A stretch of 64,000 nucleotides of DNA from positions 1,674,001 through 1,738,000 of the forward strand of contig JACJXT010000011.1 of the NCBI GenBank assembly GCA_020636535.1, in the 5' to 3' direction. A model generated the notes under the pieces. It had not been told where the DNA came from. It saw nothing but the letters and a program-made list of their open reading frames with translations, and did no database searches. The translations under genes and the position numbers were made by a program. This document shows, in pieces, positions 15,663 through 24,920 of the stretch (within the stretch, counting starts at the first letter, position 1; each line of letters starts with the position of its first letter). Source of the DNA: Chitinophagales bacterium. GTDB taxonomy: Bacteria; Bacteroidota; Bacteroidia; Chitinophagales; JADIYW01.

Positions 15663-18600
15663 ATGAAAAAAGGACTTAAATACATTTCAATAGCACTAAT
15701 AACATTGTTGTTTTTGCTCATAATTGTATTTTTTACTTCGGCATATTTAGTACAACAACCAAAAGTACAAACATGGTTGGTGGGTAAAGCAACAAAGTAC
15801 CTGACAGAAAAAACAAAATCAGATGTTGATATTGAAAGTGTAGACATTAAGTTTTTTAAAACATTATCACTTAAAAATGTATATGTATCTGACAAATATA
15901 AAGATACATTGTTTTTTGCTAAGAATGTTGATGTAACACTTAATTTAGGTAAGACATTAAAAAGTCAAATTACTAGCATCAAAGACGGAAAGTACTATTT
16001 TAAAGATGTAGCAATAGATAGTCTGCTTGTAAATGCATATCGAACGGAAAATGATAGCTTATATAATTTTTCAAACATTATTGATGCCTTTACACCAAAA
16101 GAACCAAAACCTAAAAAAGACAAAAAGAAAACACCTATTGTAATTGATTTAAAGAATCTACAACTGTCTAATGTTCATCTTACTATGGATGATAAATATG
16201 CAGATAATAAATTCGAACTGCTATTAAGTGATTTAAATGTTGATGTAGAGAAATTAGACTTAGCCAATAAAATTATATATGTAGATGATGTAAATATAGT
16301 TAAGCCACAGTTTTATCTAACACTCTATAACTTAAAAGAGAAAGATAAAAACAAAGTACACAAACCATTTATGCCAGAAAATATTGGGCTCAATATTAAA
16401 GTAAAGCAATTAACAATGGAAGATGGTTTATATGCAATGAACATGAATGGCAAAAATCAAAAAGTTGGTAAATTGGATATTAGTAATATGCGTGTGCAAC
16501 AAATTAATTTAGATGCAACAAATTATTCTTGGGATTCTACAGGAATGAAACTCAATATCAAAAATCTAAGTACTAATCTAAAAGACAATATTCAAGTAAA
16601 GCACATAGAAGGAAATGCGTATTTAGATAATGGAGCTATTCGACTAAATGATGCTAAAATTGCTTTGAATGAAAGTAAAGTAAACGGAGATTTTGCACTA
16701 CAATTTAAATACGGTTGGGACAGTTTTAAAAACTTTGAAGATGCAGTAATGTTGTCTGCAAACCTAAACAATACAACAGTTTACAAAAAAGATATAACAC
16801 AGTTTGTGCCAAGCATAGATAAATATTTACCAGAAAAAGTACAAACTAATATACAAGCAAAAGGTTATTTAAGCGATTTAAAAATAAGTCAGCTACAATT
16901 ACAAACAGGTAATATTACTAAAATAGATATTAATGGAACTATAAAAGGGTTGCCAAAAATCAATCAAACTATTTTAGATTTAAATGTAAAACAGCTCAAA
17001 ACTAGTACGCAAGACTTACAAAAAATACTACCATTTGTAAAGCTACCAGAACAAGTTGCCAATGCAGGAAATATTCAGTTCAGTGGAATTTTTAAAGGAA
17101 AAGTAGATGATTTTTATACTAAAGGAAGACTAATTACTGATAACTTAGGTACTCTTGATGCTGACATATATATGAAATTACCTAAAGGAAAACAACCACA
17201 GTACAAAGGAAATGTAACAGCTATTGGTTTAAACTTAGCAGAAATTACAGGCAATAGCAAGTTATTAGGTACAGTAGACTTAAATATTGATGCCAATGGT
17301 GCTGGATTTGATATAAAAAATCTAGAAACAGATATTAAAGGAACAATTAGAAATTTATATTTAAATGGCTTTGTCTTTGATAAAATAGATGTTGCTGGTC
17401 GACTAGAAAAGAAAAAGTTTACAGGTAAAGCATTCTTCGATGATGATTGTTTTTTAATTGATTTCAATGGTTTCGCAGACTTCAATCAAACGATACCAAA
17501 ATATGCTTTTGAAACAAGTATTAAAAATGCAGATTTACATAAACTCAACTTGTCTAAAGACACTTTCTTAATTTCTTTAGATGGAAAAATACAAGGAGAA
17601 GGAATTAAGTTAGATGAAATAAATGCTAATGGTATATTTAAAAATATTATAGTACAAAATAATATCAATATGATTACGCTTTCTGATGTTACTGCAAACA
17701 TAGAAAGTAAAGATAAATACAAGCACTATTCATTAAAATCTAACGAAGCAGTTGTAGATATAAAAGGCGAGTTCGATCCATTAACTATTGTTCCTTCTGC
17801 AAAAGTATATCTACAAAACTATTCTAAACTTATTAAACCAACAGTTAAAGATTATGCCAATAACAAAAATCAAGACATCAATTTAACTGCAAAACTCTAC
17901 TCTAACTTTAGTGAAGTTTTTAAAGTATTTATACCTAAACTTTACCATGTTAGCGATTTAGATTTAACAGCTCAATTCAACAATCAAAAAAATGTACTTA
18001 ATTTTGATGTGCTTTCAGATTCACTCAACTACGACGGAATAGCTTTCAAAAAAATATCATCTTATGGATACAATCAAGATGATGAACTCTTAACAACACT
18101 TTCATTAGATAATATTAAAAAAGATAAATTTTTATTTAATGATATTACTGTCGATATTAACAGTTCTACAAAACAATTACTTTCTTCAATTTATATTGAA
18201 AACGATACTGCAAAAAACTCAGTACACCTAGAATCACTCATTGATTTTAATAAAGATACTACACTTATCCAAATCACCGATTCTAAATTAAAACTAAACA
18301 ACAAAATTTGGACTATACAAAAAAATAACTTTATTAAAATAATGGGAACCAATTTTATTACGCAAAATTTCTCATTTATTAATGACAATCAATCAATTTC
18401 TGTTGTTAATGGTAGCAACTCGTTGGCAGATTTAAATGTAGTAGTTAAAAATTTAAACCTAAGTGATATTGCTCAAATTGTAGATACTTCTGGCAACTTT
18501 AAAAGTGGCGAACTCAACGGAAATATTAATCTAAAAAATATATTAACTCAACTAGAAGCAACTGGTAATTTACAAATCAATAAATTTCAATATCAAGATT

Positions 18601-20420
18601 TTTATATAGATAAAATAATGGCAGATGCAATTTATGGTAGAGATGGCAAGAAAAGAATTGAACTTGGCGGAAATGTAATTGATACTAATTATAGCTTGGC
18701 TCTAAATGGATTTATTAGCTTAGAAGAAAAAGGTAAAGAATATATAGAACTATATACTGATATTGATAGATTAGATATGAGTTTTCTTAAATTATTCTTA
18801 GGAAAAGAACTCGATATAGAACATAGTTATGTTGGTGGTAGCGTAAAAGTTTCTGGCGATCTTAAAAATATTGTGCTAGAAGGTCAAGCAAAATTCTTAC
18901 AAGATGCTCGACTAAAACTCAATTACTTAGGAACAATATTTAACATTCCAAAAAACGAAACTATTACACTCAATAAAAGTGGTTTTGATTTTGGACAAAT
19001 TACTGTTTTTGATGATTACGGAAATTCAGCACTATTACAAGGAAAGCTATTACATCAAGGATTTAAAAACTTTGAAGTAAGTAAAGCCAATTTAGATGCA
19101 ACGACTGGTTATAATTTTATGAATACTACTTACGAAGAAAATCAAGATTTCTACGGAAAAGTATTTGCAGAAGGTATAGTAGATATCAATGGTCCTTTTG
19201 AAAATTTATTTATAGATGTTACTGCAAGAACATTACCTAATACAGTCTTTAATCTTCCTGTAAGTAATAAAGCAATAGATGAAGGATATAGTTATATTAA
19301 ATTTTTTGATCCAAATGATACCTTAAAAGTCATTGAAGATAAAATAAAAACTAATGGAATTAATATTGATATGGAACTAGAAGCAACACCAGATGCTCAA
19401 GTCAATATTATTTTAAATCCAAGCAATAACGACAAAATTGTTGGCTACGGAAGCGGCGACTTAACCATGCAATTAAAAAGAGGTGGCGAATTAACTTTAA
19501 ACGGAACTTATGATATTTCTAAAGGAAGTTACGACTTCAAATTTCAAAGTATCATCTCTAAAAAGTTTATTGTACAACCAGGCGGTAAAATTATCTTTAG
19601 TGGAAATCCATTAGATGCAGTACTAGATTTAAATGCTCAGTATGTAGTACGAAATGCATCACTACGAAATATTGTAGATAGTACATCACCAATTGCTAAT
19701 AAAAGTGTTGATGTAACTTTAAATATGTATATAACAAATACATTACAAAATACTGAAATAAACTTTGATATTACTCAAGGAAGTACAGGAATTTCATCAC
19801 TATCTGATGAATTAAAACAAGCACTAGACATCATCAATAGCAATAAAAACGAAGTGTACAATCAAGCATTTGGTTTGTTATTATTCAACTCATTTTTACC
19901 AAGTGGTTTGCTCAATAATTCCAATCAACAATTTACAGGTTATACCAATTCACTCACCGAATTTGTCTCAGGTCAACTATCCAACTTGTTAACACAAGGA
20001 ATAAGTAAAGTAGTAAAAGGAGCATCTCTAGATGTTTTATTGAAAGATTTAGAATCAGACTCAAGGCAATTTGGATTTAGCTACAAGCAAGAGTTGTTTA
20101 ACAGTCGATTGATTTTTACCGTAGGAGGAAATGTTAACTTTGGAGCAGCAACTTCTACAGCAAGTATTAATAATTTAAATGCTGGTTCCAACTCTACTTT
20201 TACCAGCGATTTCGTGCTAGAATATCTAGTAACACCAGACGGAAGAATTCGTTTAAAAACCTTTGCAAAAACAGGCGATTTCGATATCGTTAATCAAGAC
20301 AGATTACGAACTGGCGGTGCAATTAGTTTCCAAAAAGACTTTGATAAACTAAAAGAATTGTTTAAAACTAATAAGAAAAAGAAACCAACAGATGACACAC
20401 TCACAACACCATTACCGTAA
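15663..20420 (+). CDS. tamB: TamB-like translocation and assembly module protein
   Basis: A very large (1585-residue) inner-membrane-anchored AsmA-like protein that spans the periplasm. It has one N-terminal helix (ISIALITLLFLLIIVFFTSAYLV), then the family opening KVQTWLVGKATKYLTEKTKS. A long beta-rich repeat region follows, and the DUF490/TamB C-terminal domain begins near residue 1150 (NGTYDISKGSYDFKFQ, VQPGGKIIFSGNPLDA, SFLPSG, LEYLVTPDGRIRLKTFAK). TamB-like proteins form grooves that carry lipid or assist outer-membrane protein assembly. The partner barrel gene is not in view. The tsaD/tamB head-to-head arrangement is, as I recall, common in Bacteroidota. Confidence 0.93.
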   Translation: MKKGLKYISIALITLLFLLIIVFFTSAYLVQQPKVQTWLVGKATKYLTEKTKSDVDIESVDIKFFKTLSLKNVYVSDKYKDTLFFAKNVDVTLNLGKTLKSQITSIKDGKYYFKDVAIDSLLVNAYRTENDSLYNFSNIIDAFTPKEPKPKKDKKKTPIVIDLKNLQLSNVHLTMDDKYADNKFELLLSDLNVDVEKLDLANKIIYVDDVNIVKPQFYLTLYNLKEKDKNKVHKPFMPENIGLNIKVKQLTMEDGLYAMNMNGKNQKVGKLDISNMRVQQINLDATNYSWDSTGMKLNIKNLSTNLKDNIQVKHIEGNAYLDNGAIRLNDAKIALNESKVNGDFALQFKYGWDSFKNFEDAVMLSANLNNTTVYKKDITQFVPSIDKYLPEKVQTNIQAKGYLSDLKISQLQLQTGNITKIDINGTIKGLPKINQTILDLNVKQLKTSTQDLQKILPFVKLPEQVANAGNIQFSGIFKGKVDDFYTKGRLITDNLGTLDADIYMKLPKGKQPQYKGNVTAIGLNLAEITGNSKLLGTVDLNIDANGAGFDIKNLETDIKGTIRNLYLNGFVFDKIDVAGRLEKKKFTGKAFFDDDCFLIDFNGFADFNQTIPKYAFETSIKNADLHKLNLSKDTFLISLDGKIQGEGIKLDEINANGIFKNIIVQNNINMITLSDVTANIESKDKYKHYSLKSNEAVVDIKGEFDPLTIVPSAKVYLQNYSKLIKPTVKDYANNKNQDINLTAKLYSNFSEVFKVFIPKLYHVSDLDLTAQFNNQKNVLNFDVLSDSLNYDGIAFKKISSYGYNQDDELLTTLSLDNIKKDKFLFNDITVDINSSTKQLLSSIYIENDTAKNSVHLESLIDFNKDTTLIQITDSKLKLNNKIWTIQKNNFIKIMGTNFITQNFSFINDNQSISVVNGSNSLADLNVVVKNLNLSDIAQIVDTSGNFKSGELNGNINLKNILTQLEATGNLQINKFQYQDFYIDKIMADAIYGRDGKKRIELGGNVIDTNYSLALNGFISLEEKGKEYIELYTDIDRLDMSFLKLFLGKELDIEHSYVGGSVKVSGDLKNIVLEGQAKFLQDARLKLNYLGTIFNIPKNETITLNKSGFDFGQITVFDDYGNSALLQGKLLHQGFKNFEVSKANLDATTGYNFMNTTYEENQDFYGKVFAEGIVDINGPFENLFIDVTARTLPNTVFNLPVSNKAIDEGYSYIKFFDPNDTLKVIEDKIKTNGINIDMELEATPDAQVNIILNPSNNDKIVGYGSGDLTMQLKRGGELTLNGTYDISKGSYDFKFQSIISKKFIVQPGGKIIFSGNPLDAVLDLNAQYVVRNASLRNIVDSTSPIANKSVDVTLNMYITNTLQNTEINFDITQGSTGISSLSDELKQALDIINSNKNEVYNQAFGLLLFNSFLPSGLLNNSNQQFTGYTNSLTEFVSGQLSNLLTQGISKVVKGASLDVLLKDLESDSRQFGFSYKQELFNSRLIFTVGGNVNFGAATSTASINNLNAGSNSTFTSDFVLEYLVTPDGRIRLKTFAKTGDFDIVNQDRLRTGGAISFQKDFDKLKELFKTNKKKKPTDDTLTTPLP

Positions 20421-20536
20421 GTTATTTTAAGCAAATCTGTTGTAAATATAAACACAAGACTAAATTTTTAACATCATTATAAATATAAATTAATTGTATT
20501 AACCAAATGCACTTAAGTGGTATTAATGCTCTACAT

Positions 20537-21421
20537 TCAAATAATTTTCTTCTTCTTAAACCATGCATAAATACATATAGAAATTACTAGCATACTTCCC
20601 ATAGTAATATAATAACCATTCTTAGATTTTAACTCTGGCATATTATCGAAATTCATACCATAAATTCCAGCAATAAAAGTCAATGGTAAGAAAAAAGCAG
20701 AAAAAATAGTCAACAGTTTCATTACATCATTACTTTTTTGAGCATTAAACGATAAATAAGTATTGGTTAAGTTAATTGCATCATCTAAAACTTCGTCGTA
20801 AGTCAACGATAAACTAAACAAACTATCTTTTATATCTTGTAAAGCCGTTAGGTTCTCTCCTTTTACTTCTATGTGATTAATTACATTCTGACTAATCTGT
20901 AGCAATTTCTTAGTAATTCTCGATTGCGATTTGTAGAAATACAATTCTTCTAAAGACACTTTTTCAAAGTCTTTCAAAAAAATAGTTTGCTCCATTTTAT
21001 CAACTTGTTCTGCTAAAAATTTAGATGGCTTATCAAAAGAGTCAATCATTTTATGAATAATATACAATAATAACTGTTCTGCACTTTTAAAATCGTAGTC
21101 TATATCTAATAAAAAATCAAACTTTTTAGTATGCACTGTAATAATTTGATTTTCATTATAAAAAAAAGCAATCTTATTAGATAACTCGTTGATTGTACTA
21201 ATTCTATTACTTACATTGTTTGAAGAATAAGCTCTTAAAATGATAAAATTATAATTGGTTTGCTGTTCAAACTTAGGTAAGTGTCCAGTTTCCAAACTAT
21301 CTTTTATCTGATAAATATCTAAACCATACTCTTTAGCTATTGATTTTAGTTTTACTTTTTCTGGTTGGCAAATATCTACCCAAGTAAAATTTTCAAATGT
21401 CTTTTTATTGATGTAATTCAT
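20537..21421 (-). CDS. corA: CorA-family magnesium transporter
   Basis: A pentameric Mg/Co channel of the inner membrane. The N-terminal cytosolic alpha/beta domain is followed by a long helical stalk and two C-terminal membrane helices (LLTIFSAFFLPLTFIAGIYGMNF and GYYITMGSMLVISICIYAWF). The signature GMN is present in IYGMNFDNMPEL. The 294-residue length is slightly short but complete. A 12-bp palindrome (tactaattagta) lies 77 bases upstream of its start, between it and the divergent GNAT-like gene. Confidence 0.93.
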   Translation of the reverse strand: MNYINKKTFENFTWVDICQPEKVKLKSIAKEYGLDIYQIKDSLETGHLPKFEQQTNYNFIILRAYSSNNVSNRISTINELSNKIAFFYNENQIITVHTKKFDFLLDIDYDFKSAEQLLLYIIHKMIDSFDKPSKFLAEQVDKMEQTIFLKDFEKVSLEELYFYKSQSRITKKLLQISQNVINHIEVKGENLTALQDIKDSLFSLSLTYDEVLDDAINLTNTYLSFNAQKSNDVMKLLTIFSAFFLPLTFIAGIYGMNFDNMPELKSKNGYYITMGSMLVISICIYAWFKKKKII

Positions 21422-21562
21422 ATGATAAAAATAAAATTAAAACTACATAAAAAATTAAATACTTTTAATATAGTTAATCTACTACGAATTGTATAATACT
21501 AATTAGTATAAAGCTTAAATTTACAACTTGCCAAACAAAGATAATTTTTATAATTTAGTAGT

Positions 21563-22084
21563 GTGAGCAAACGAAGAAAAATAGAGCTTGGTTTTGAGGT
21601 TGACAAGCTAACAAATTCAATTGAAAATGTTAGGTCTGGAGATAGCTTTCCAACTGAAATTTCACTTTTAACTAAAACTGAAATTAGAAATATAACAAAA
21701 AAAAACGGTTGGCAATTTAATTGGACTTCAGAGTTTAAAAATCCATTAAGAGAAGTATATAAGCTAACAATTACAAATAATCCTAATATTATTCAAGGGT
21801 TAATAAGTTTAGAAGTAAAATCAGATCATGTTTATATGCACTTAATAGAAAGTGCACCTTTCAACATCGGAAAAAATAAATCATATTTAGGCGTTTCAGG
21901 AAATCTTGTTGCCTTTGCGTGCAAACTTTCCTTTCAACGAGGTGGAGAAGGTTATGTATCATTTTTATCTAAAACAAAACTCATAGAACATTATGAAAAA
22001 AGTTTAGGAGCAATACATTTTGGTGGTCATAAAATGATTATTACCACAGAAGCAGCTTTAAAATTAACTAATAAATATTTTTAA
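21563..22084 (+). CDS. GNAT-like protein of unknown function
   Basis: A 173-residue protein with a predicted acetyltransferase-like fold. It has an N-terminal strand-rich part (REVYKLTITNNPNIIQGLIS), a core strand and helix (HVYMHLIESAP; GNLVAFACKLSFQRGGEGYVSF) and a C-terminal LIEHYEKSLGAIHFGGHKMI. The last segment is the typical GNAT end, where a Tyr in the helix precedes the terminal strands. There is no clear acetyl-CoA pyrophosphate loop (R/QxxGxG/A). The start is GTG at 21563 because no nearby ATG is in frame. It is followed three bases later by a 57-residue gene. The two may form a functional pair of toxin-antitoxin type, which is an inference. Confidence 0.6.
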   Translation: MSKRRKIELGFEVDKLTNSIENVRSGDSFPTEISLLTKTEIRNITKKNGWQFNWTSEFKNPLREVYKLTITNNPNIIQGLISLEVKSDHVYMHLIESAPFNIGKNKSYLGVSGNLVAFACKLSFQRGGEGYVSFLSKTKLIEHYEKSLGAIHFGGHKMIITTEAALKLTNKYF

Positions 22085-22087
22085 ATT

Positions 22088-22261
22088 ATGGAATTAATAA
22101 GAGAACCTCTTCATATAGATTTTGTAGTAGATTCAAGACCATTGACTAAGCAAGAAGAGCAAGCATTTAGCAACTTTATTCGTGCTGATAAAGAAAAACG
22201 AAAAATGCAGAAACTTAAAAAGAAAACAACTACAAATGTAAAAAAGAAACAACCTATCTAA
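22088..22261 (+). CDS. Small partner protein of the GNAT-like gene
   Basis: Fifty-seven residues starting MELIREPLHIDFVVDSRPLT and ending in a Lys-rich tail (KKKTTTNVKKKQPI). ATG at 22088, stop at 22259-22261, only three bases after the upstream stop. The pattern of an IREP-DFVVDSRPLT head and a helical QEEQAFSNFI segment is one I recognise from short proteins of Bacteroidota encoded beside such genes, but no function is established. The size and basic tail would suit an antitoxin or a DNA/RNA-binding accessory protein. Confidence 0.65.
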   Translation: MELIREPLHIDFVVDSRPLTKQEEQAFSNFIRADKEKRKMQKLKKKTTTNVKKKQPI

Positions 22262-22432
22262 ATATATAATTTATAAAATAACAAATAGCATAAAATAATC
22301 TATATTCTATAAATTTAGCAACAGGATTTTCTATCACATTAAAGATAAAAACTTAGCTTTTGTATTTTTATCTCTTGTATTTTATAAATTCCTAAACATG
22401 AAATATGCAATTTGATTTTTCATTATTTTAAT

Positions 22433-22440
22433 TATTTTTG
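22433..22440 (+). promoter_or_regulatory. -7 box for the GT2 gene
   Basis: TATTTTTG fits TAnnTTTG and ends 15 bases before the ATG at 22456. Confidence 0.45.
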
Positions 22441-22455
22441 TCTTAAATAAAACCT

Positions 22456-23190
22456 ATGTACTTATACACCAATTGGGCTGCTACTATTCCTATGGCAAAC
22501 GAAGAAGATAATTTTGAAGAGTTTAGCGATTTACTAACAAGAGTGCTCGATGTTATTGGTACAGGTAAAATCTATTTTGTGCTAGACAACGCTTCTAAAG
22601 ACAATACACTACAAATGGCTAAAGATTTGGCTACTAAAGACAGTCGTTATGAAGTAATTTTTGCACCAGAAAATAAAAATGTGGTAGATGCGTATCTAAA
22701 AGGATTTCAAGTTGCTTACGATAATGGTCATGATATTATTATTGAAATGGATGCTGGATTGTCTCACGATCCAAGAGCTTTGCCAATGTACTTAAGAGTT
22801 TTAAACGAAGGCAATGAATGTGCTTTTGGTTCAAGATTTATAAAAGATGGCTCTATGGGCGATTCTCCTTGGAATCGTAGAATGTTATCTAAAACAGGAA
22901 CTGTTTTGGCTAATATTTTACTAGGAACTCGTTTGTATGATATGACTTCTGGTTTTCAAGGATTTCATAGAGATATTATAGGTAAACTATTACAATATCC
23001 ATTAAAATCTAGAGCTCATTTTTACCAAACAGAAATTAAATATTTGTGTAGAAAAAAACGAATTGCAGAAATACCCATTCACTATCAAGCACCATCTCCA
23101 AGAGTATCTCAATCTGCTATAAAAAATGCCTACGGAACACTTTTCTATTATTTTATAGAACGATTAAAAGGCAATAAACCAACCATTTAA
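22456..23190 (+). CDS. Family 2 glycosyltransferase, dolichol-phosphate-mannose-synthase-like
   Basis: A cytoplasmic GT-A glycosyltransferase of 244 residues without membrane helices. The opening (ATIPMANEEDNFEEF) matches the GT2 nucleotide-sugar site. VLDNASKDNT is the second motif, and EMDAGLSHDP is the DxD-like metal site. GSRFIKDGSMGD and DMTSGFQGFHR are typical of the DPM1/polyprenol-phosphate branch. It is followed by a STELLO-type gene 40 bases downstream, and the two probably modify the same glycan or lipid. The sugar and acceptor cannot be told from sequence. Confidence 0.87.
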   Translation: MYLYTNWAATIPMANEEDNFEEFSDLLTRVLDVIGTGKIYFVLDNASKDNTLQMAKDLATKDSRYEVIFAPENKNVVDAYLKGFQVAYDNGHDIIIEMDAGLSHDPRALPMYLRVLNEGNECAFGSRFIKDGSMGDSPWNRRMLSKTGTVLANILLGTRLYDMTSGFQGFHRDIIGKLLQYPLKSRAHFYQTEIKYLCRKKRIAEIPIHYQAPSPRVSQSAIKNAYGTLFYYFIERLKGNKPTI

Positions 23191-23230
23191 TTAGAATTAG
23201 ATAAAAATTTGATAATCAATAAACTAAAAT

Positions 23231-24238
23231 ATGTCAGCTAAAGCTTTAATTATTACATCAATTGCAGATGATAAACATCCAGTATTGCAATCATATGCTA
23301 AAGATTGCGTAGAAAAAAACATACATTTCATCTGTATTGGAGATACTAAATCACCAGAAAATTTTACTATTGATGGTTGCGATTTTTGGTCTGTTGACAG
23401 ACAGTTAGCAACCGAGTTTGAGTTCGCAAAGCTATGTCCAACTAAACACTATACCAGAAAAAATATTGGTTATTTGCTCGCAATGAAAAATGGCTATGAA
23501 GAAATTGTAGAAACCGATGACGACAATTTACCTAAAAGCGATTTTTGGAATGCTAAAACTAGAACAGTTACAGCTCATGATATTCAACATACTGATTGGG
23601 TAAATGTATATCGTTTTTTTAGCGATGCATTTATTTGGCCAAGAGGTTTGCCATTAGAAGAATTACAAAAAGCAACACCAGATTTAAGTCAATACGAACA
23701 AAAGCCAATTGATTGTCCAATTCAACAAGGACTAGCAGATGAAAATCCAGATGTAGATGCTGTTTATCGACTCACCTATCCTCTGCCTTTAAATTTTAAT
23801 AAAGGATTGCAAGTTGCTCTTGGTAGAGATGCTTGGTGTCCTTTTAATAGTCAAAACACTTATTGGTACAAAGATGCTTTTCCTTTATTGTACTTGCCAG
23901 CTTATTGTAGTTTTAGAATGACCGATATTTGGAGAAGTTTTGTTGCACAAAGAATTGCTTGGGAAAATGGTTGGAGCATCTTGTTTCATGAAGCTACTGT
24001 TTGGCAAGAAAGAAATGAACATAATCTACTAAAAGATTTTGAAGACGAAATTCCAGGTTATTTAAACAATGCCAAAATTGCTAAAGAACTAGCAGCATTA
24101 CCAATAAAAGGTGGAAAGGAGAATTTACTAGATGATTTAACACTGTGCTATCAAATGCTTACAGATAAAGGTTTTGTAGGCAAAGAAGAAATGGCTTTGG
24201 TAAATGCATGGTGTAATGATATTAGAAAAATGAGCTAA
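23231..24238 (+). CDS. STELLO / DUF288-type glycosyltransferase-like protein
   Basis: A 335-residue protein with the DUF288 layout: a nucleotide-fold start (ALIITSIADDKHPVLQSYA), CDFWSVDRQL, then YTRKNIGYLLAM, the acidic metal-site motif ETDDDNLP at 94-101, and a C-terminal CSFRMTDIWRSFVAQRI. STELLO proteins were described from plant Golgi, where they help cellulose synthase assembly; bacterial members are uncharacterised. There is no signal peptide or membrane helix. It lies between a GT2 gene and a kinase-like gene on the same strand, with short gaps (40 and 31 bases). Confidence 0.8.
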   Translation: MSAKALIITSIADDKHPVLQSYAKDCVEKNIHFICIGDTKSPENFTIDGCDFWSVDRQLATEFEFAKLCPTKHYTRKNIGYLLAMKNGYEEIVETDDDNLPKSDFWNAKTRTVTAHDIQHTDWVNVYRFFSDAFIWPRGLPLEELQKATPDLSQYEQKPIDCPIQQGLADENPDVDAVYRLTYPLPLNFNKGLQVALGRDAWCPFNSQNTYWYKDAFPLLYLPAYCSFRMTDIWRSFVAQRIAWENGWSILFHEATVWQERNEHNLLKDFEDEIPGYLNNAKIAKELAALPIKGGKENLLDDLTLCYQMLTDKGFVGKEEMALVNAWCNDIRKMS

Positions 24239-24269
24239 AAAACAAATTATATTGTATTTTTAGCTTATT

Positions 24270-24920
24270 GTGAATCTACAAAACACAAAATATGAATTAC
24301 AAAATATCATTTCAGGAACGAGCAGCTCTAGCCATGATGCACTTATCCAAGCAATTGCCAACTACCTTAGCAATGGCAAAAGAACAAGTCCAATGGCTAA
24401 AGAAAAACACCAAAACAAAGCAAAAGAAACAAGTAAATTAATACAATTCGCTACCCTAAATAATTTGCTTTTCGAAACTATTGATACTCAAAAATTTATA
24501 TCAAGTGGTGCTGAACAAAAAGTTTTTATTAAAGATGAATTTCATGTAATTAAACTTAATGATGCAATATATTATGCTTCTTGGCAAGATTATTTCTATA
24601 GCTTGTTACTCAATAATTATTTTTTTGCAGATACAGCATATCAACTATTAGGATTTTACTTAGAAGAAAATAATTGTTATGCTGTAGTAGAACAAGCATT
24701 TGTTAGAGCAGATAGCTTAACGGATTTAACTCAAGTCAAAACATTTTTAAATAATAATGGATTTATAAACACTAGAAATAATGATTATTATAATGCTGAA
24801 CTTGGCATTATTTTAGAAGATTTACATGATGAAAATGTATTAACTAAAAACAATATTCTTTATTTTATAGATACTGTATTTTATATAAATCCAAGTGAGT
24901 TTTGGAAAGAAATTAATTAA
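24270..24920 (+). CDS. Free-standing polyvalent-protein kinase-like domain
   Basis: A 216-residue protein with a kinase fold of the type found in phage and plasmid polyvalent proteins. An N-terminal helix is followed by a Gly-rich nucleotide-loop counterpart (SGAEQKVF, 79-86), the likely ATP Lys95 in HVIKLND, and YASWQDYFYSLLLNNYFF. LEDLHDENV has the catalytic His186, Asp187 and Asn189, and FIDTVFY has the metal-binding Asp201. The start is GTG at 24270 because ATG at 24292 is out of frame. Its stop abuts the xerD ATG with no gap. Whether it phosphorylates protein, sugar or nucleotide is unknown. It is about as small as a kinase fold can be. Confidence 0.75.
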   Translation: MNLQNTKYELQNIISGTSSSSHDALIQAIANYLSNGKRTSPMAKEKHQNKAKETSKLIQFATLNNLLFETIDTQKFISSGAEQKVFIKDEFHVIKLNDAIYYASWQDYFYSLLLNNYFFADTAYQLLGFYLEENNCYAVVEQAFVRADSLTDLTQVKTFLNNNGFINTRNNDYYNAELGIILEDLHDENVLTKNNILYFIDTVFYINPSEFWKEIN

